NCBI GenBank assembly: GCA_965277695.1
Contig: CBDIDQ010000021.1
Span: forward strand, 91,188 to 155,187
Origin: JABSOG01 sp965277695
GTDB lineage: Bacteria; Pseudomonadota; Gammaproteobacteria; Enterobacterales; Alteromonadaceae
Direction of reading: 5' to 3'
DNA: 64,000 nt
Position numbers and translations under genes: made by a program. The notes under the pieces were generated by a model. That model searched no databases. It was not told the DNA's origin and saw only the letters and a program-made list of their open reading frames with translations. Positions 45,446 through 53,752 of this stretch are shown here, one piece after another. The stretch's first letter is position 1. Every line of letters starts with the position of its first letter.

Positions 45446-48025
45446 ATGACCAATGAGACAGCCGATACAGCCAAACCAACGATGTTACGCAATATCGTGC
45501 ATTTTGCTGCGAGCAATTCGTATCGTCATTTGCTGGGCTTCATCACCGCACTGTTTCGCCCCACTTTGCTTGGACCCACACTCTATGGACTCTGGAGCCT
45601 GCTTAACGTCGTACTGATGTACACCACCTTTGCCCACTTGGGCTCCAGAACAGCCATGCGTTATCAAATCCCCCAACTCAAAGGCAACCAGCTCAGCGAA
45701 GTCAAACAGACAGTGCTATTAGCCACCTTTGGCATCAATCTGTTTATTGCCCTGCTGATTATCGGATATGCGCTGCTGTGGGCTGCTCCCGGCGAACAAA
45801 CCATCGGCTGGATAGTGCTAGCCATTGTGATAGTACTCAACTGCGTCTATGAGCACAGTATTTCTGAACTCAAAGGTTATCAGCAATTTATTCTCGTCAG
45901 CCGTGCCACCTACGTGCGTTATACCCTGAACTTTGTTTTCACTGCCGGGTTTATCTATTATTGGGGATTTAATGGGGCAATGGCCGCACTATTGCTTGGT
46001 GTGCTGTTATCGTTATTTTATTTGCAACGACAATACCCACTGACTTTGCCACGACAATTGAACACCACCACTTTACGGTCGCTAGTCAAAACAGGTGCAC
46101 CTATTATGGCACTGGATTTGGCCACATTGGCGCTGAAAAGCATTGATAAACTGCTAATAGCGGCATTTCTTGGGGCACAATCACTGGGTTATTATGCTAT
46201 CGGTAGTATGTTGATTGGTCCATTAATGAACGTTCCCGGGGCTTCACGAGAAGTGACCGAACAAGTATTAATGGGTCAACATCGTAGCCTGACCATACGC
46301 CAGCAACTCAATCACTATCTGTTTGAACCTTTGCGCTTTAACGCCTACTCCATGCCGATATTAATTGGTATTGCCTATTGCACCCTACCTGCTTTTATCA
46401 GTGTGGTATTACCCCAGTATCAGGCGGCATTAGCACCGACACAAATACTGATCTTTGGCGCTTTTTTTATCTCTTTAGGGTATCCGTCGCGGGGTTTGCT
46501 CGTCGCGAATAAGTGGCAACAACCTGCGGCGAAACTGGCCTGGCTAACCGTCATTTTAAGCGCACTACTGATTGTTGCTGCGATTAAACTCGATTATCAA
46601 CTCGTTGGCGTTGCCCTCAGTTCAGGGTTGGCATTTTTCGTTCTTTTTATGATCTCAACTCTGTTTATTCTCAAACGCTTTAAACAACCGCTAACTACTT
46701 TCATCATGCCTTTAATCGAATTATTATTGCCTTTTGCCACCATGCTGATGGTGTTGCTCAGCAGCGAACATTACCTGATGCACTATAACCAACAATGGCA
46801 GCTGCATCCGGTTAGCCTAAGCCTGATTGCATTAACCCTATTTACCCTCGGCTACGCCCCACTACTGATTATCGCATACACCCGTAAACGCTTTATGTTA
46901 CCCGGCCAAAAAGCGGCCAAAATCGACGAGTCCGATCATGAACTACACTTCAAGATCGCCAACGGTCCTTATGTCGCCTGTTCAGGTTTGCCCAATAGCG
47001 TGATCAACAGCCTTAAACAACGCTATAAAACCCTAGCCACCAGTCATGTCTCGCCAGCACCTAATCAGGCGGATATAGTGATAAAAACCACCGAACAACT
47101 GTTATTTCAGATCCCCGCAGCGGCCAGTCAAATGGCCGCCTTATATGGTTTTTGGCTCACTAAGAATGAACAAACCGTACAAGTCTATTTTTTCAGTAAA
47201 GGGGTGGCCGTGGTGCGGATCTGTTTTTTTGACTCACAATATGTCATCGAGTTTATCCCCCGTCGCAAAGTACAAGGGCGAGTCAATACCGCATTGATGT
47301 TCTGCCTGCAACTCAGGCTTAAGCAACAAGACAAGCTAATGACTCATGGCGCAGCATTTAGCACCGCCAAACAATCATTTTTGCTGTTTGGTCAACGAGG
47401 CATTGGCAAAACCCAAATGAGCCTACAATTGTTGCATCAAGGCTGGTCATATACCGGTGACGACAAGTTTATCCTCCATAATGGCAGCGCCCGACGCACC
47501 CAAAACAGCTTATTGCTTAGAGATTATCATTTAGCTGCCCTGTCTTGGCTGCCCGCTTTGTTGCCTAAACAGAAGAAACCGCTACTCGGACCTAATAGCA
47601 AAGCGCTATTACGTGACTGGATTAAAAGCATCGTGCCAGAGCGAATGTTACCCAACGAAGACCGCCTGTTCAATAAAGGCCGACAATACACAGTCGAGCA
47701 GCTGTTTCCTCACTTGCCAGTGGTAGATAAAATCAGCCCCAATGCGGTGATCATCCTGTCCTATGGCGATAACATTAGTTGTCATCCTATCAGTAGAGCA
47801 CAAGCAATCAGCCAGATAACCTTGCTACAACAGCTGGCCAATGCCGAATTTAATCCATTGGAAGATTTTTTATTGCTCAATCAAGCGATTAAACCTTGGT
47901 CAATGACTGATACCTTGGATCGTCACTTCCCTGACGTACCTTGTTTGTCTTTATGTGTACCCACTAATATCCCGATTGAAACCTTGTGTAAGGAGATTGC
48001 CAAATGCCTGCCGCCCTCACCGTGA
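45446..48025 (+). CDS. Wzx-like flippase fused to an HprK-like P-loop domain
   Basis: An 859-residue protein. Residues about 15-480 are a multi-helix flippase of the polysaccharide-biosynthesis (MOP/Wzx) type: LGPTLYGLWSLLNVVLMY, GAPIMALDLATLALKSIDKLLIAAFLGAQSLGYYAIGSM, VTEQVLMGQHRS, and helices continuing to about 478. Residues about 500-859 are soluble. They carry THGAAFSTAKQSFLLFGQRGIGKTQMSLQLLHQG, with Walker A GQRGIGKT at 649-656, and YTGDDKF about 20 residues later, the pattern of HPr kinase-like (HprK) domains. In other clusters HprK-like proteins occur beside exosortase and glycan genes; fusion to a flippase is unusual. The substrate of the kinase-like half is unknown. The next gene starts 22 nt inside its stop. 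Confidence 0.85.
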   Translation: MTNETADTAKPTMLRNIVHFAASNSYRHLLGFITALFRPTLLGPTLYGLWSLLNVVLMYTTFAHLGSRTAMRYQIPQLKGNQLSEVKQTVLLATFGINLFIALLIIGYALLWAAPGEQTIGWIVLAIVIVLNCVYEHSISELKGYQQFILVSRATYVRYTLNFVFTAGFIYYWGFNGAMAALLLGVLLSLFYLQRQYPLTLPRQLNTTTLRSLVKTGAPIMALDLATLALKSIDKLLIAAFLGAQSLGYYAIGSMLIGPLMNVPGASREVTEQVLMGQHRSLTIRQQLNHYLFEPLRFNAYSMPILIGIAYCTLPAFISVVLPQYQAALAPTQILIFGAFFISLGYPSRGLLVANKWQQPAAKLAWLTVILSALLIVAAIKLDYQLVGVALSSGLAFFVLFMISTLFILKRFKQPLTTFIMPLIELLLPFATMLMVLLSSEHYLMHYNQQWQLHPVSLSLIALTLFTLGYAPLLIIAYTRKRFMLPGQKAAKIDESDHELHFKIANGPYVACSGLPNSVINSLKQRYKTLATSHVSPAPNQADIVIKTTEQLLFQIPAAASQMAALYGFWLTKNEQTVQVYFFSKGVAVVRICFFDSQYVIEFIPRRKVQGRVNTALMFCLQLRLKQQDKLMTHGAAFSTAKQSFLLFGQRGIGKTQMSLQLLHQGWSYTGDDKFILHNGSARRTQNSLLLRDYHLAALSWLPALLPKQKKPLLGPNSKALLRDWIKSIVPERMLPNEDRLFNKGRQYTVEQLFPHLPVVDKISPNAVIILSYGDNISCHPISRAQAISQITLLQQLANAEFNPLEDFLLLNQAIKPWSMTDTLDRHFPDVPCLSLCVPTNIPIETLCKEIAKCLPPSP

Positions 48026-48966
48026 TTATTCCCACTTACAACCGCTATGATGATTTAACAGTATGTATAAAATCAATATTGCAGCAAAGTCGGCTACCTG
48101 ATGAGCTGATCATCATCGACGACGCGCAATTACCCCATGTGCCGCTGCAAGCCGAGTGTGAACAACGCGGCATCAAGGTGGTTTATGATAAAAAAGATCA
48201 CCCCGGACTCACCGCATCACGTAATCGGGGGATCGCACTGGCCACTGGTGAGCTGTTATATTTTCTCGATGATGATGTCGAATTGTTCCCTCAATATCTA
48301 GAAAATATCGCCCGGGTATTCGACCAGGACAAGGCGGGTGAAATCGGTGGCGTCGGTGGAGTGATCGTCAATGATCCACCCTTGACTCGCAGCAAAAAAG
48401 TTCGTCGCCTGTTCGACCTGTGTTTTATGATCACCGGTCCCGTTGAAGGCAAAGTATTACCCTCCGGGTTTTGTGTTAATTTTGGCGCTAGTGGCAAGGC
48501 TTTTGATGGCCTAACAGCAGTCGATTTTTTGGCCGGAGGCGTCTGTGCCTATCGTCGCGAGGTGTTTATCCGCCAATTGTTCGATGAAAATTATCAGGGT
48601 TACGGTCTCGGTGAAGACAAAGATTTCAGCTACCGCCTATCCCATTATTACAAGCTAGTTATTACCCCGGATGCCCAACTCAATCATTATGAATCAGTCA
48701 AAATGCGCTTTGATAAAGCCCGTCTAGGCTTTGAATTTGTGCTCTCTCGTTACCGTTTTTTCAAAACCCATGTTTATCGTGGCCCGCTGAGTAATATCCC
48801 ATTTTATTACGCCTTATTTGGTTATACCCTTGCCCGCACCATCATCACCTGCCTGTCTTTTAAGGCCACCGAGTTTCAGCGCTTAAAAGGCATATTCAGC
48901 GGTATCGGCCATTTGCTCTCTGGCAAAGCCAAACAGGCGCTGCTAAATGAAGCGAGCCACTCATGA
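48004..48966 (+). CDS. GT2 glycosyltransferase
   Basis: A 320-residue GT-A enzyme: TVIIPTYNRYDDLTVCIKSIL, ELIIIDDAQ, YDKKDHPGLTASRNRGIALA and YFLDDDVELFP (the DDD metal site), then GGVGGVIVNDP and the C-terminal GYGLGEDKDFSYRL, which holds the ED catalytic pair. There is a single hydrophobic stretch near the C-terminus. It probably adds a sugar to the repeat unit. Starts 22 nt inside the flippase gene, and the next gene overlaps by 4 nt (ATGA). Confidence 0.9.
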   Translation: MPAALTVIIPTYNRYDDLTVCIKSILQQSRLPDELIIIDDAQLPHVPLQAECEQRGIKVVYDKKDHPGLTASRNRGIALATGELLYFLDDDVELFPQYLENIARVFDQDKAGEIGGVGGVIVNDPPLTRSKKVRRLFDLCFMITGPVEGKVLPSGFCVNFGASGKAFDGLTAVDFLAGGVCAYRREVFIRQLFDENYQGYGLGEDKDFSYRLSHYYKLVITPDAQLNHYESVKMRFDKARLGFEFVLSRYRFFKTHVYRGPLSNIPFYYALFGYTLARTIITCLSFKATEFQRLKGIFSGIGHLLSGKAKQALLNEASHS

Positions 48967-50009
48967 ACCGCTGGTGGTGGCTGGTCTGTTTTGCCGCACT
49001 GCTCCCGCTCAATCAGGCTGAGGCGATTAAACTGCCGGCCTATATCTGGATCTCACCCGCTGAAATCAGCCAATTGCCCCGCTCGGGCCAAGCGTGGCAA
49101 AAACTAAAAAGAAATGCCGACAAACCGCTAGCACTGCCAAACTTGTCTGATCAAAACGATAGCACCGACGTGCGAGTGCTCGCTAAAGCCCTAGTGTTTG
49201 TCAGAACTGGTGAACAACGCTATCGTCAGGCCGTTATTAATGCCTGTATCAGTGTTATTAACAGCGAAAATGGCGGCACCACTTTGGCCCTTGGCCGAGG
49301 TTTGCTGGCTTATGTGATCGCAGCTCAGCTGGTGGATTTACCTCCTCTGGCCCAACAACAATTTACCCACTGGCTTAAAACACTACTGGACAAACCACTG
49401 AAAGGCCGTACCTTGCGCTCTACCCATGAGCAACGAGCCAACAACTGGGGCACACATGCTGGTGCTAGTCGGGCCGCTGTGGCCATCTACCTGCAAGATG
49501 AGCAGGAGCTACGACGAACGGCGGTGATCTTTCGCGGCTGGCTCGGTGAGCGACGTTTTTATCATGGCTTTAAATACAAACGCACCGAGCGATGGCAAGG
49601 CAATGGACAAAAGCCCATCGGCATTAATGCCAAAGGGGCAAGTAAACTGGGTCACAGCATTGATGGTGTATTGCCGGAGGAGCAACGTCGGGCCGGTAAA
49701 TTCAGCTGGCCACCAGCCAAAGAAGGCTATGTCTACGAAGCATTACAAGGTGCCCTCGCACTAGCCGTTATTTTACACCGCAGTGGTTATCAACCGTTTG
49801 AATGGTCGGACAAAGCCTTGCTCAGGGCTTTTCAGTGGTTACATCAACAGGCTGATTTTCCTGCCCAAGGCGACGACACTTGGTTACCTCATATAGTTAA
49901 TTATTATTATGGCAGCCACTTTCCAGCCCCGATACCTAGCAGTCCGGGCAAAAATGTGGGTTGGACCGACTGGACCCATAGCCATCACCAGCAAACATCA
50001 CCACAATGA
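48963..50009 (+). CDS. Alginate-lyase-like periplasmic protein
   Basis: A 348-residue protein with signal peptide MNRWWWLVCFAALLP and cleavage near AEA (about 21). The mature part is an all-helical toroid like alginate lyase PF05426: IWISPAEISQLPRSGQAWQ, DVRVLAKALVFVRTGEQRY, then RANNWGTHAGASRAAVAIYL, which matches the conserved Asn-x-x-x-His region, and EEQRRAGKFSW. In exopolysaccharide operons such lyases trim or recycle the polymer in the periplasm. The substrate is unknown; a uronate polymer is plausible because a UDP-uronate-type epimerase follows, 16 nt downstream. Confidence 0.72.
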   Translation: MNRWWWLVCFAALLPLNQAEAIKLPAYIWISPAEISQLPRSGQAWQKLKRNADKPLALPNLSDQNDSTDVRVLAKALVFVRTGEQRYRQAVINACISVINSENGGTTLALGRGLLAYVIAAQLVDLPPLAQQQFTHWLKTLLDKPLKGRTLRSTHEQRANNWGTHAGASRAAVAIYLQDEQELRRTAVIFRGWLGERRFYHGFKYKRTERWQGNGQKPIGINAKGASKLGHSIDGVLPEEQRRAGKFSWPPAKEGYVYEALQGALALAVILHRSGYQPFEWSDKALLRAFQWLHQQADFPAQGDDTWLPHIVNYYYGSHFPAPIPSSPGKNVGWTDWTHSHHQQTSPQ

Positions 50010-50025
50010 AAAGGAGAGTATTAAA

Positions 50026-51042
50026 ATGAAATTTTTAGTCACCGGAGCTGCCGGATTTATTGGCTTTTACGTCTCCAAGCGGTTATGCGAACTAGGTCAT
50101 GATGTGATAGGGCTCGACAACCTTAGTGATTATTATGAGGTTGCGCTCAAACAGGCCCGTCTCGAACAGCTGGCACCGCTGGAGAACTTTAACTTTATCA
50201 AAATGGACCTGACCGACCGGGAAGATATCGCCAAGCTATTTGCCACAGAAAAATTCAATCGGGTGATCCACTTGGCCGCCCAACCCGGAGTACGCTATTC
50301 AATTGATAATCCGTTGGCCTATGCTGATGCCAATCTTGTCGGTTACCTCACCGTATTGGAGGGTTGTCGGCAAAATAAAGTGGAGCATCTGGTTTATGCC
50401 TCATCCAGTTCAATTTATGGGCTCAACAATAAAGTGCCGTTTTCAACCAACGATAGTGTTGATCACCCGGTGTCTTTGTATGCTGCAACCAAAAAGTCCA
50501 ATGAACTGATGGCCCACAGTTATTCACACTTATATCAATTACCCACCACCGGCTTGCGCTTTTTTACCGTTTACGGTCCTTGGGGACGGCCTGATATGGC
50601 ACTGTTCAAATTTACCCAGGCGATAATGGCAGGTGAGCCGATTGAGGTTTACAACAATGGTGATATGGCGCGAGACTTTACCTATATCGATGATATTGTT
50701 GAAGGCATCATTCGTATTCAACAAATTGTGCCGCAAGCGGATCATAAATGGACGGTTGAATCGGGTAGTGTCGCCAACAGCAGTGCCCCTTACCGCTTGT
50801 ATAATATTGGTAATGGCAATCCAGTACGTTTGGGCGATTTTATCCAACATCTGGAAACTTCGCTGGGAACAAAAGCTCGGCAAATACATCGACCGATGCA
50901 ACCCGGTGACGTTTATCAGACCTATGCCGACGTCGACGATTTATTTACCGCTACTGGTTATTTACCGCAGAAAAAAATACATCAGGGTATATGTTCCTTT
51001 GTTGATTGGTACAAAAGCTACTATCGCAATAAAAATCGCTAA
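50026..51042 (+). CDS. UDP-glucuronate 4-epimerase-like SDR
   Basis: A 338-residue extended SDR. The ATG at 50026 is chosen because AAGGAGAG lies 8 nt before it; an ATG at 49909 is open but overlaps the lyase gene. TGAAGFIGFYVSKRL is the NAD loop; GLDNLSDYYEVALKQARL is the CapI-type signature; SSSSIYG and LYAATKKSNELMA give the Ser-Tyr-Lys triad; GLRFFTVYGPWGRPDMALFKFTQAI and DFTYIDDIVEGI are typical of UDP-glucuronate 4-epimerases, which make UDP-galacturonate. It would supply a uronic acid precursor. Last gene of the operon. Confidence 0.9.
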   Translation: MKFLVTGAAGFIGFYVSKRLCELGHDVIGLDNLSDYYEVALKQARLEQLAPLENFNFIKMDLTDREDIAKLFATEKFNRVIHLAAQPGVRYSIDNPLAYADANLVGYLTVLEGCRQNKVEHLVYASSSSIYGLNNKVPFSTNDSVDHPVSLYAATKKSNELMAHSYSHLYQLPTTGLRFFTVYGPWGRPDMALFKFTQAIMAGEPIEVYNNGDMARDFTYIDDIVEGIIRIQQIVPQADHKWTVESGSVANSSAPYRLYNIGNGNPVRLGDFIQHLETSLGTKARQIHRPMQPGDVYQTYADVDDLFTATGYLPQKKIHQGICSFVDWYKSYYRNKNR

Positions 51043-51083
51043 GGTTAAGAATAATAACGAAAAAATACGTAAATAAAGTTGGG

Positions 51084-51112
51084 TTTAGGGACTTTTTTGT
51101 GCATAATATAAT
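51084..51112 (+). promoter_or_regulatory. Candidate promoter of the CxxC gene
   Basis: A perfect -10 TATAAT (51107-51112) has TTTAGG (51084-51089) 17 nt upstream as a weak -35. The start codon follows 67 nt later. Confidence 0.4.
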
Positions 51113-51179
51113 ACATTCGAATCGGCTTAACAGTCGGAACGATGATAGTACCCAGTAACCAAAAATAAGAGGTGTTAGT

Positions 51180-51338
51180 ATGAAAAAGTTAGCAAATGTT
51201 GCAAAACGCGGTTGTCCTGAATGTATGGGCAAAAAAGCTGCCGGATGTAAAACCTGTGAAGGTAAAACGTGGATGTTCGACTGGTATAAAGATGAAACTG
51301 ACCAGTGGCAACATATCCCAGGTAAAGCCAAAAAATAA
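51180..51338 (+). CDS. 52-residue CxxC/CxxC zinc-ribbon-like protein
   Basis: The ATG at 51180 has AGAGGTG about 7 nt before it. The peptide starts MKKLANVAKRGCPECMGKKA and continues AGCKTCEGKTWMFDWYKD, with CxxC at Cys12/15 and Cys23/26, spaced 7 residues apart, in the CPEC-x7-CKTC style of DnaJ-like zinc ribbons. The tail is basic (PGKAKK). Own promoter and a strong terminator flank it, so it is a monocistronic gene. Homologues may exist among short conserved Alteromonadales proteins, but I do not know a name. Zinc binding is inference from the Cys pattern. Confidence 0.75.
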   Translation: MKKLANVAKRGCPECMGKKAAGCKTCEGKTWMFDWYKDETDQWQHIPGKAKK

Positions 51339-51351
51339 TTGGCTATCCTGC

Positions 51352-51388
51352 AAGGCCCTGAACTGTCTCGTCGTCAGTTCAGGGCCTT
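51352..51388. terminator. Strong intrinsic terminator, probably two-way
   Basis: AAGGCCCTGAACTG pairs with CAGTTCAGGGCCTT (14 bp) over the 9-nt loop TCTCGTCGT; a T-run follows on the plus strand and A's precede on the left, so it can also serve the minus-strand tldD operon that ends at 51425. Confidence 0.92.
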
Positions 51389-51424
51389 TTAATTTGTGCC
51401 GCCACAACTTAAAGGATTAAAAGA

Positions 51425-52873
51425 TTAAACCGTGCCACCAACCGTCATTTCATCAATCTTCAATGTAGGTTGACCAACCCCCACCGGTACCCGTTGCCCA
51501 TCTTTACCACAAACCCCAACACCAACATCCAATGCCAAGTCGTTGCCGACCATAGAGACTTTTTTCATTGACTCCGGACCGTTGCCGATTAAGGTAGCGC
51601 CTTTGATAGGTGCAGTGACTTTGCCGTCTTCGATCAAATAAGCCTCTGAAGCAGAGAACACAAATTTACCCGAGGTGATATCGACTTGTCCGCCACCAAA
51701 GTTTGGTGCGTAAATGCCTTTTTTAACCGATGAGATAATATCTGCCGGGTCGCTTTGCCCCGCCAACATATAAGTATTGGTCATACGTGGAATAGGCAGG
51801 TAGGCATAAGATTCACGACGTCCATTGCCAGTAGGCGCAACGCCCATCAGACGGGCGTTCATTTTATCTTGGATATAACCCTTCAAAATGCCGTTTTCAA
51901 TCAGTGTGGTGCATTGTGAAGGCACCCCTTCGTCATCAACGTTAAGTGAACCCCGACGGTTTTCAAGGGTGCCGTTATCAACGATAGTACACAGTTCTGA
52001 GGCCACTTTTTCGCCGACTTTGCCGCTAAAGGCAGAAGCCTCTTTACGATTGAAGTCACCCTCCAGACCATGACCGACAGCTTCATGTAACAGCACCCCT
52101 GGCCAACCCGGACCAAGAACCACTGGCATCATGCCCGCTGGCGCATCTACCGCGTCAATATTAACCAGTGCTTGACGTACTGCACTTTCAACATAACTCA
52201 TATAACGCGGTTTGCCGTCTTCAAGTTCAAAGAAATATTGGTAGTCTGTACGGCCGCCGCCACCAGAGGAGGCTCTTTCGCGTTTGCCGTCTTTTTCTAT
52301 CAATATGGAACAGTTTAAGCGTACCAATGGACGAATGTCGGTGGCAAAGGTGCCGTCGCTGGCAGCAATCAACACTTCTTCATAAACCCCTGAAATACTG
52401 GCGATAACTTGTGAAACCAGCGGTTCGATTTGGCGCGCGTGTTGCTCCATGTTGTGCAGCAACTCAATTTTTTGCGCTTCGTTAAGGCTCTCCAAAGGCT
52501 CAGCAGGTAAGTAGGCTTTGGTGGCCGCAGCGGATGTCCAGATTTTTTCTTTGCCGCTGTAACCGTCCGGGCTAGCAACGGCAATGCTACGGGCGGCTGT
52601 TGCCGCTAGCTGTAGGTTGTTTTGATTGATGTCATCACTGTAAGAGAATCCGGTTTTTTCGCCAGCACAGGCTCTTACACCAACCCCACGCTCAATATTG
52701 TAGGAGCCTTCTTTAACCAAACCATCTTCAAGCATCCAGGATTCATGGCGGCTCACTTGAAAATACATATCGGCATAATCAATTTGATGATGTTGAATAT
52801 GACTGAAAATGCGTTCCAATGCATCCCGATCCAACCCTGATTGTTGTAGTAAGTTAATTTCCACTGAATTCAT
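51425..52873 (-). CDS. tldD: Metalloprotease TldD
   Basis: A 482-residue member of the TldD/TldE peptidase family. HEAVGHGLEGDFNRK carries the HExxxH zinc motif; VLGPGWPGVLLHEAVGHG, LVKEGSYNIERGVGVRA and TLIENGILKGYIQDKMNARLMG are TldD-typical, as is the C-terminal GNDLALDVGVGVCGKDGQ. With TldE it degrades unfolded peptides, including microcin B17 and CcdA in E. coli. The TldE partner is not in the window. It begins 3 nt after the stop of the nitrilase gene, which is the standard gammaproteobacterial order (yhdP-nit-tldD). Confidence 0.95.
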   Translation of the reverse strand: MNSVEINLLQQSGLDRDALERIFSHIQHHQIDYADMYFQVSRHESWMLEDGLVKEGSYNIERGVGVRACAGEKTGFSYSDDINQNNLQLAATAARSIAVASPDGYSGKEKIWTSAAATKAYLPAEPLESLNEAQKIELLHNMEQHARQIEPLVSQVIASISGVYEEVLIAASDGTFATDIRPLVRLNCSILIEKDGKRERASSGGGGRTDYQYFFELEDGKPRYMSYVESAVRQALVNIDAVDAPAGMMPVVLGPGWPGVLLHEAVGHGLEGDFNRKEASAFSGKVGEKVASELCTIVDNGTLENRRGSLNVDDEGVPSQCTTLIENGILKGYIQDKMNARLMGVAPTGNGRRESYAYLPIPRMTNTYMLAGQSDPADIISSVKKGIYAPNFGGGQVDITSGKFVFSASEAYLIEDGKVTAPIKGATLIGNGPESMKKVSMVGNDLALDVGVGVCGKDGQRVPVGVGQPTLKIDEMTVGGTV

Positions 52874-52876
52874 AAG

Positions 52877-53749
52877 TTAGCTCTTTACGTTATTTATCTC
52901 GGTTATGTTACCGTAATTGAATCGGTTATGTTGCCGTATCGGCATATCAGCTCGCAGCTGATCCAGCCTTTGTTGCTCAAAAATAGCATGAATAAGGTCT
53001 GGTCCCAACTGGGCTTCGGCCAAAGTGTCACCCCAAGGGCTGACAATTAAACTGTGTCCATAAGTTTCTCGCCCATTAGCATGAATGCCACCTTGTGCAG
53101 GTGCCACAAGGTAACACTGGTTTTCTATCGCTCGGGCTTTTATTAAGGTATGCCAGTGAGCTTGCCCGGTTCGACGGGTAAATGCGCTGGGCAGCAGCAT
53201 AATTTGTGCCCCGAGTGCCGTTAACTGACTGAATAACCCGGGGAAACGAACATCGTAACACACCGCCATACCGACCGTAATCCCCTCAATATCAAATACC
53301 ACAACACGGTTACCCGGGGCGGTGTGATCAGACTCCCGATAAGCACCTGTGCTATCGGCAACATCAACATCAAATAAATGGATTTTCTGATAGTGGGCAA
53401 CCAATTCGCCTGCCGGATTAAACACCGCTGAGGTGGCTAGAAACTTATCAACCACCGAACTGGTAGTAGGAAGCGTTCCCGCGACTATCCACAGTTGATA
53501 TTGCTTTGCCAATGCCGCCAGACGGCTTTGTATCGGCCCCTCACCCAGCACTTCCTGATGCTTGAGGTTTAATTCGGCCCCTCCACCAAAGATAGCAAAA
53601 GATTCGGGTAAAACCATCAGTGTCGGCAAGGTCGGATCATACTGCTTAATCTCGCTCAGCCGTTGCAGCTGCTGTTCAAGCTGAATAAAATTGTCATCGA
53701 TATCAGGGCAGGAGACCAGTTGGCAGGCCAGTAAATTAAGTTTAGTCAC
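52877..53749 (-). CDS. Carbon-nitrogen hydrolase (Nit1/YbeM-like deaminated glutathione amidase)
   Basis: A 290-residue nitrilase-superfamily enzyme with a GTG start. The catalytic triad is visible: Glu49 (LPESFAI), Lys122 (QKIHLFDV) and Cys164 (VCYDVRFP). The pattern and the yhdP-tldD setting fit Nit1, which hydrolyses deaminated glutathione; other amidase substrates cannot be excluded. The GTG follows the YhdP stop with 3 nt between. It precedes tldD on the same strand. Confidence 0.9.
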   Translation of the reverse strand: MTKLNLLACQLVSCPDIDDNFIQLEQQLQRLSEIKQYDPTLPTLMVLPESFAIFGGGAELNLKHQEVLGEGPIQSRLAALAKQYQLWIVAGTLPTTSSVVDKFLATSAVFNPAGELVAHYQKIHLFDVDVADSTGAYRESDHTAPGNRVVVFDIEGITVGMAVCYDVRFPGLFSQLTALGAQIMLLPSAFTRRTGQAHWHTLIKARAIENQCYLVAPAQGGIHANGRETYGHSLIVSPWGDTLAEAQLGPDLIHAIFEQQRLDQLRADMPIRQHNRFNYGNITEINNVKS

Positions 53750-53752
53750 GCT

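Noticed and set aside
50633..51076. 147-residue ORF overlapping the epimerase gene
   Set aside because: Shifted frame of the epimerase; low-complexity basic content and no Shine-Dalgarno.
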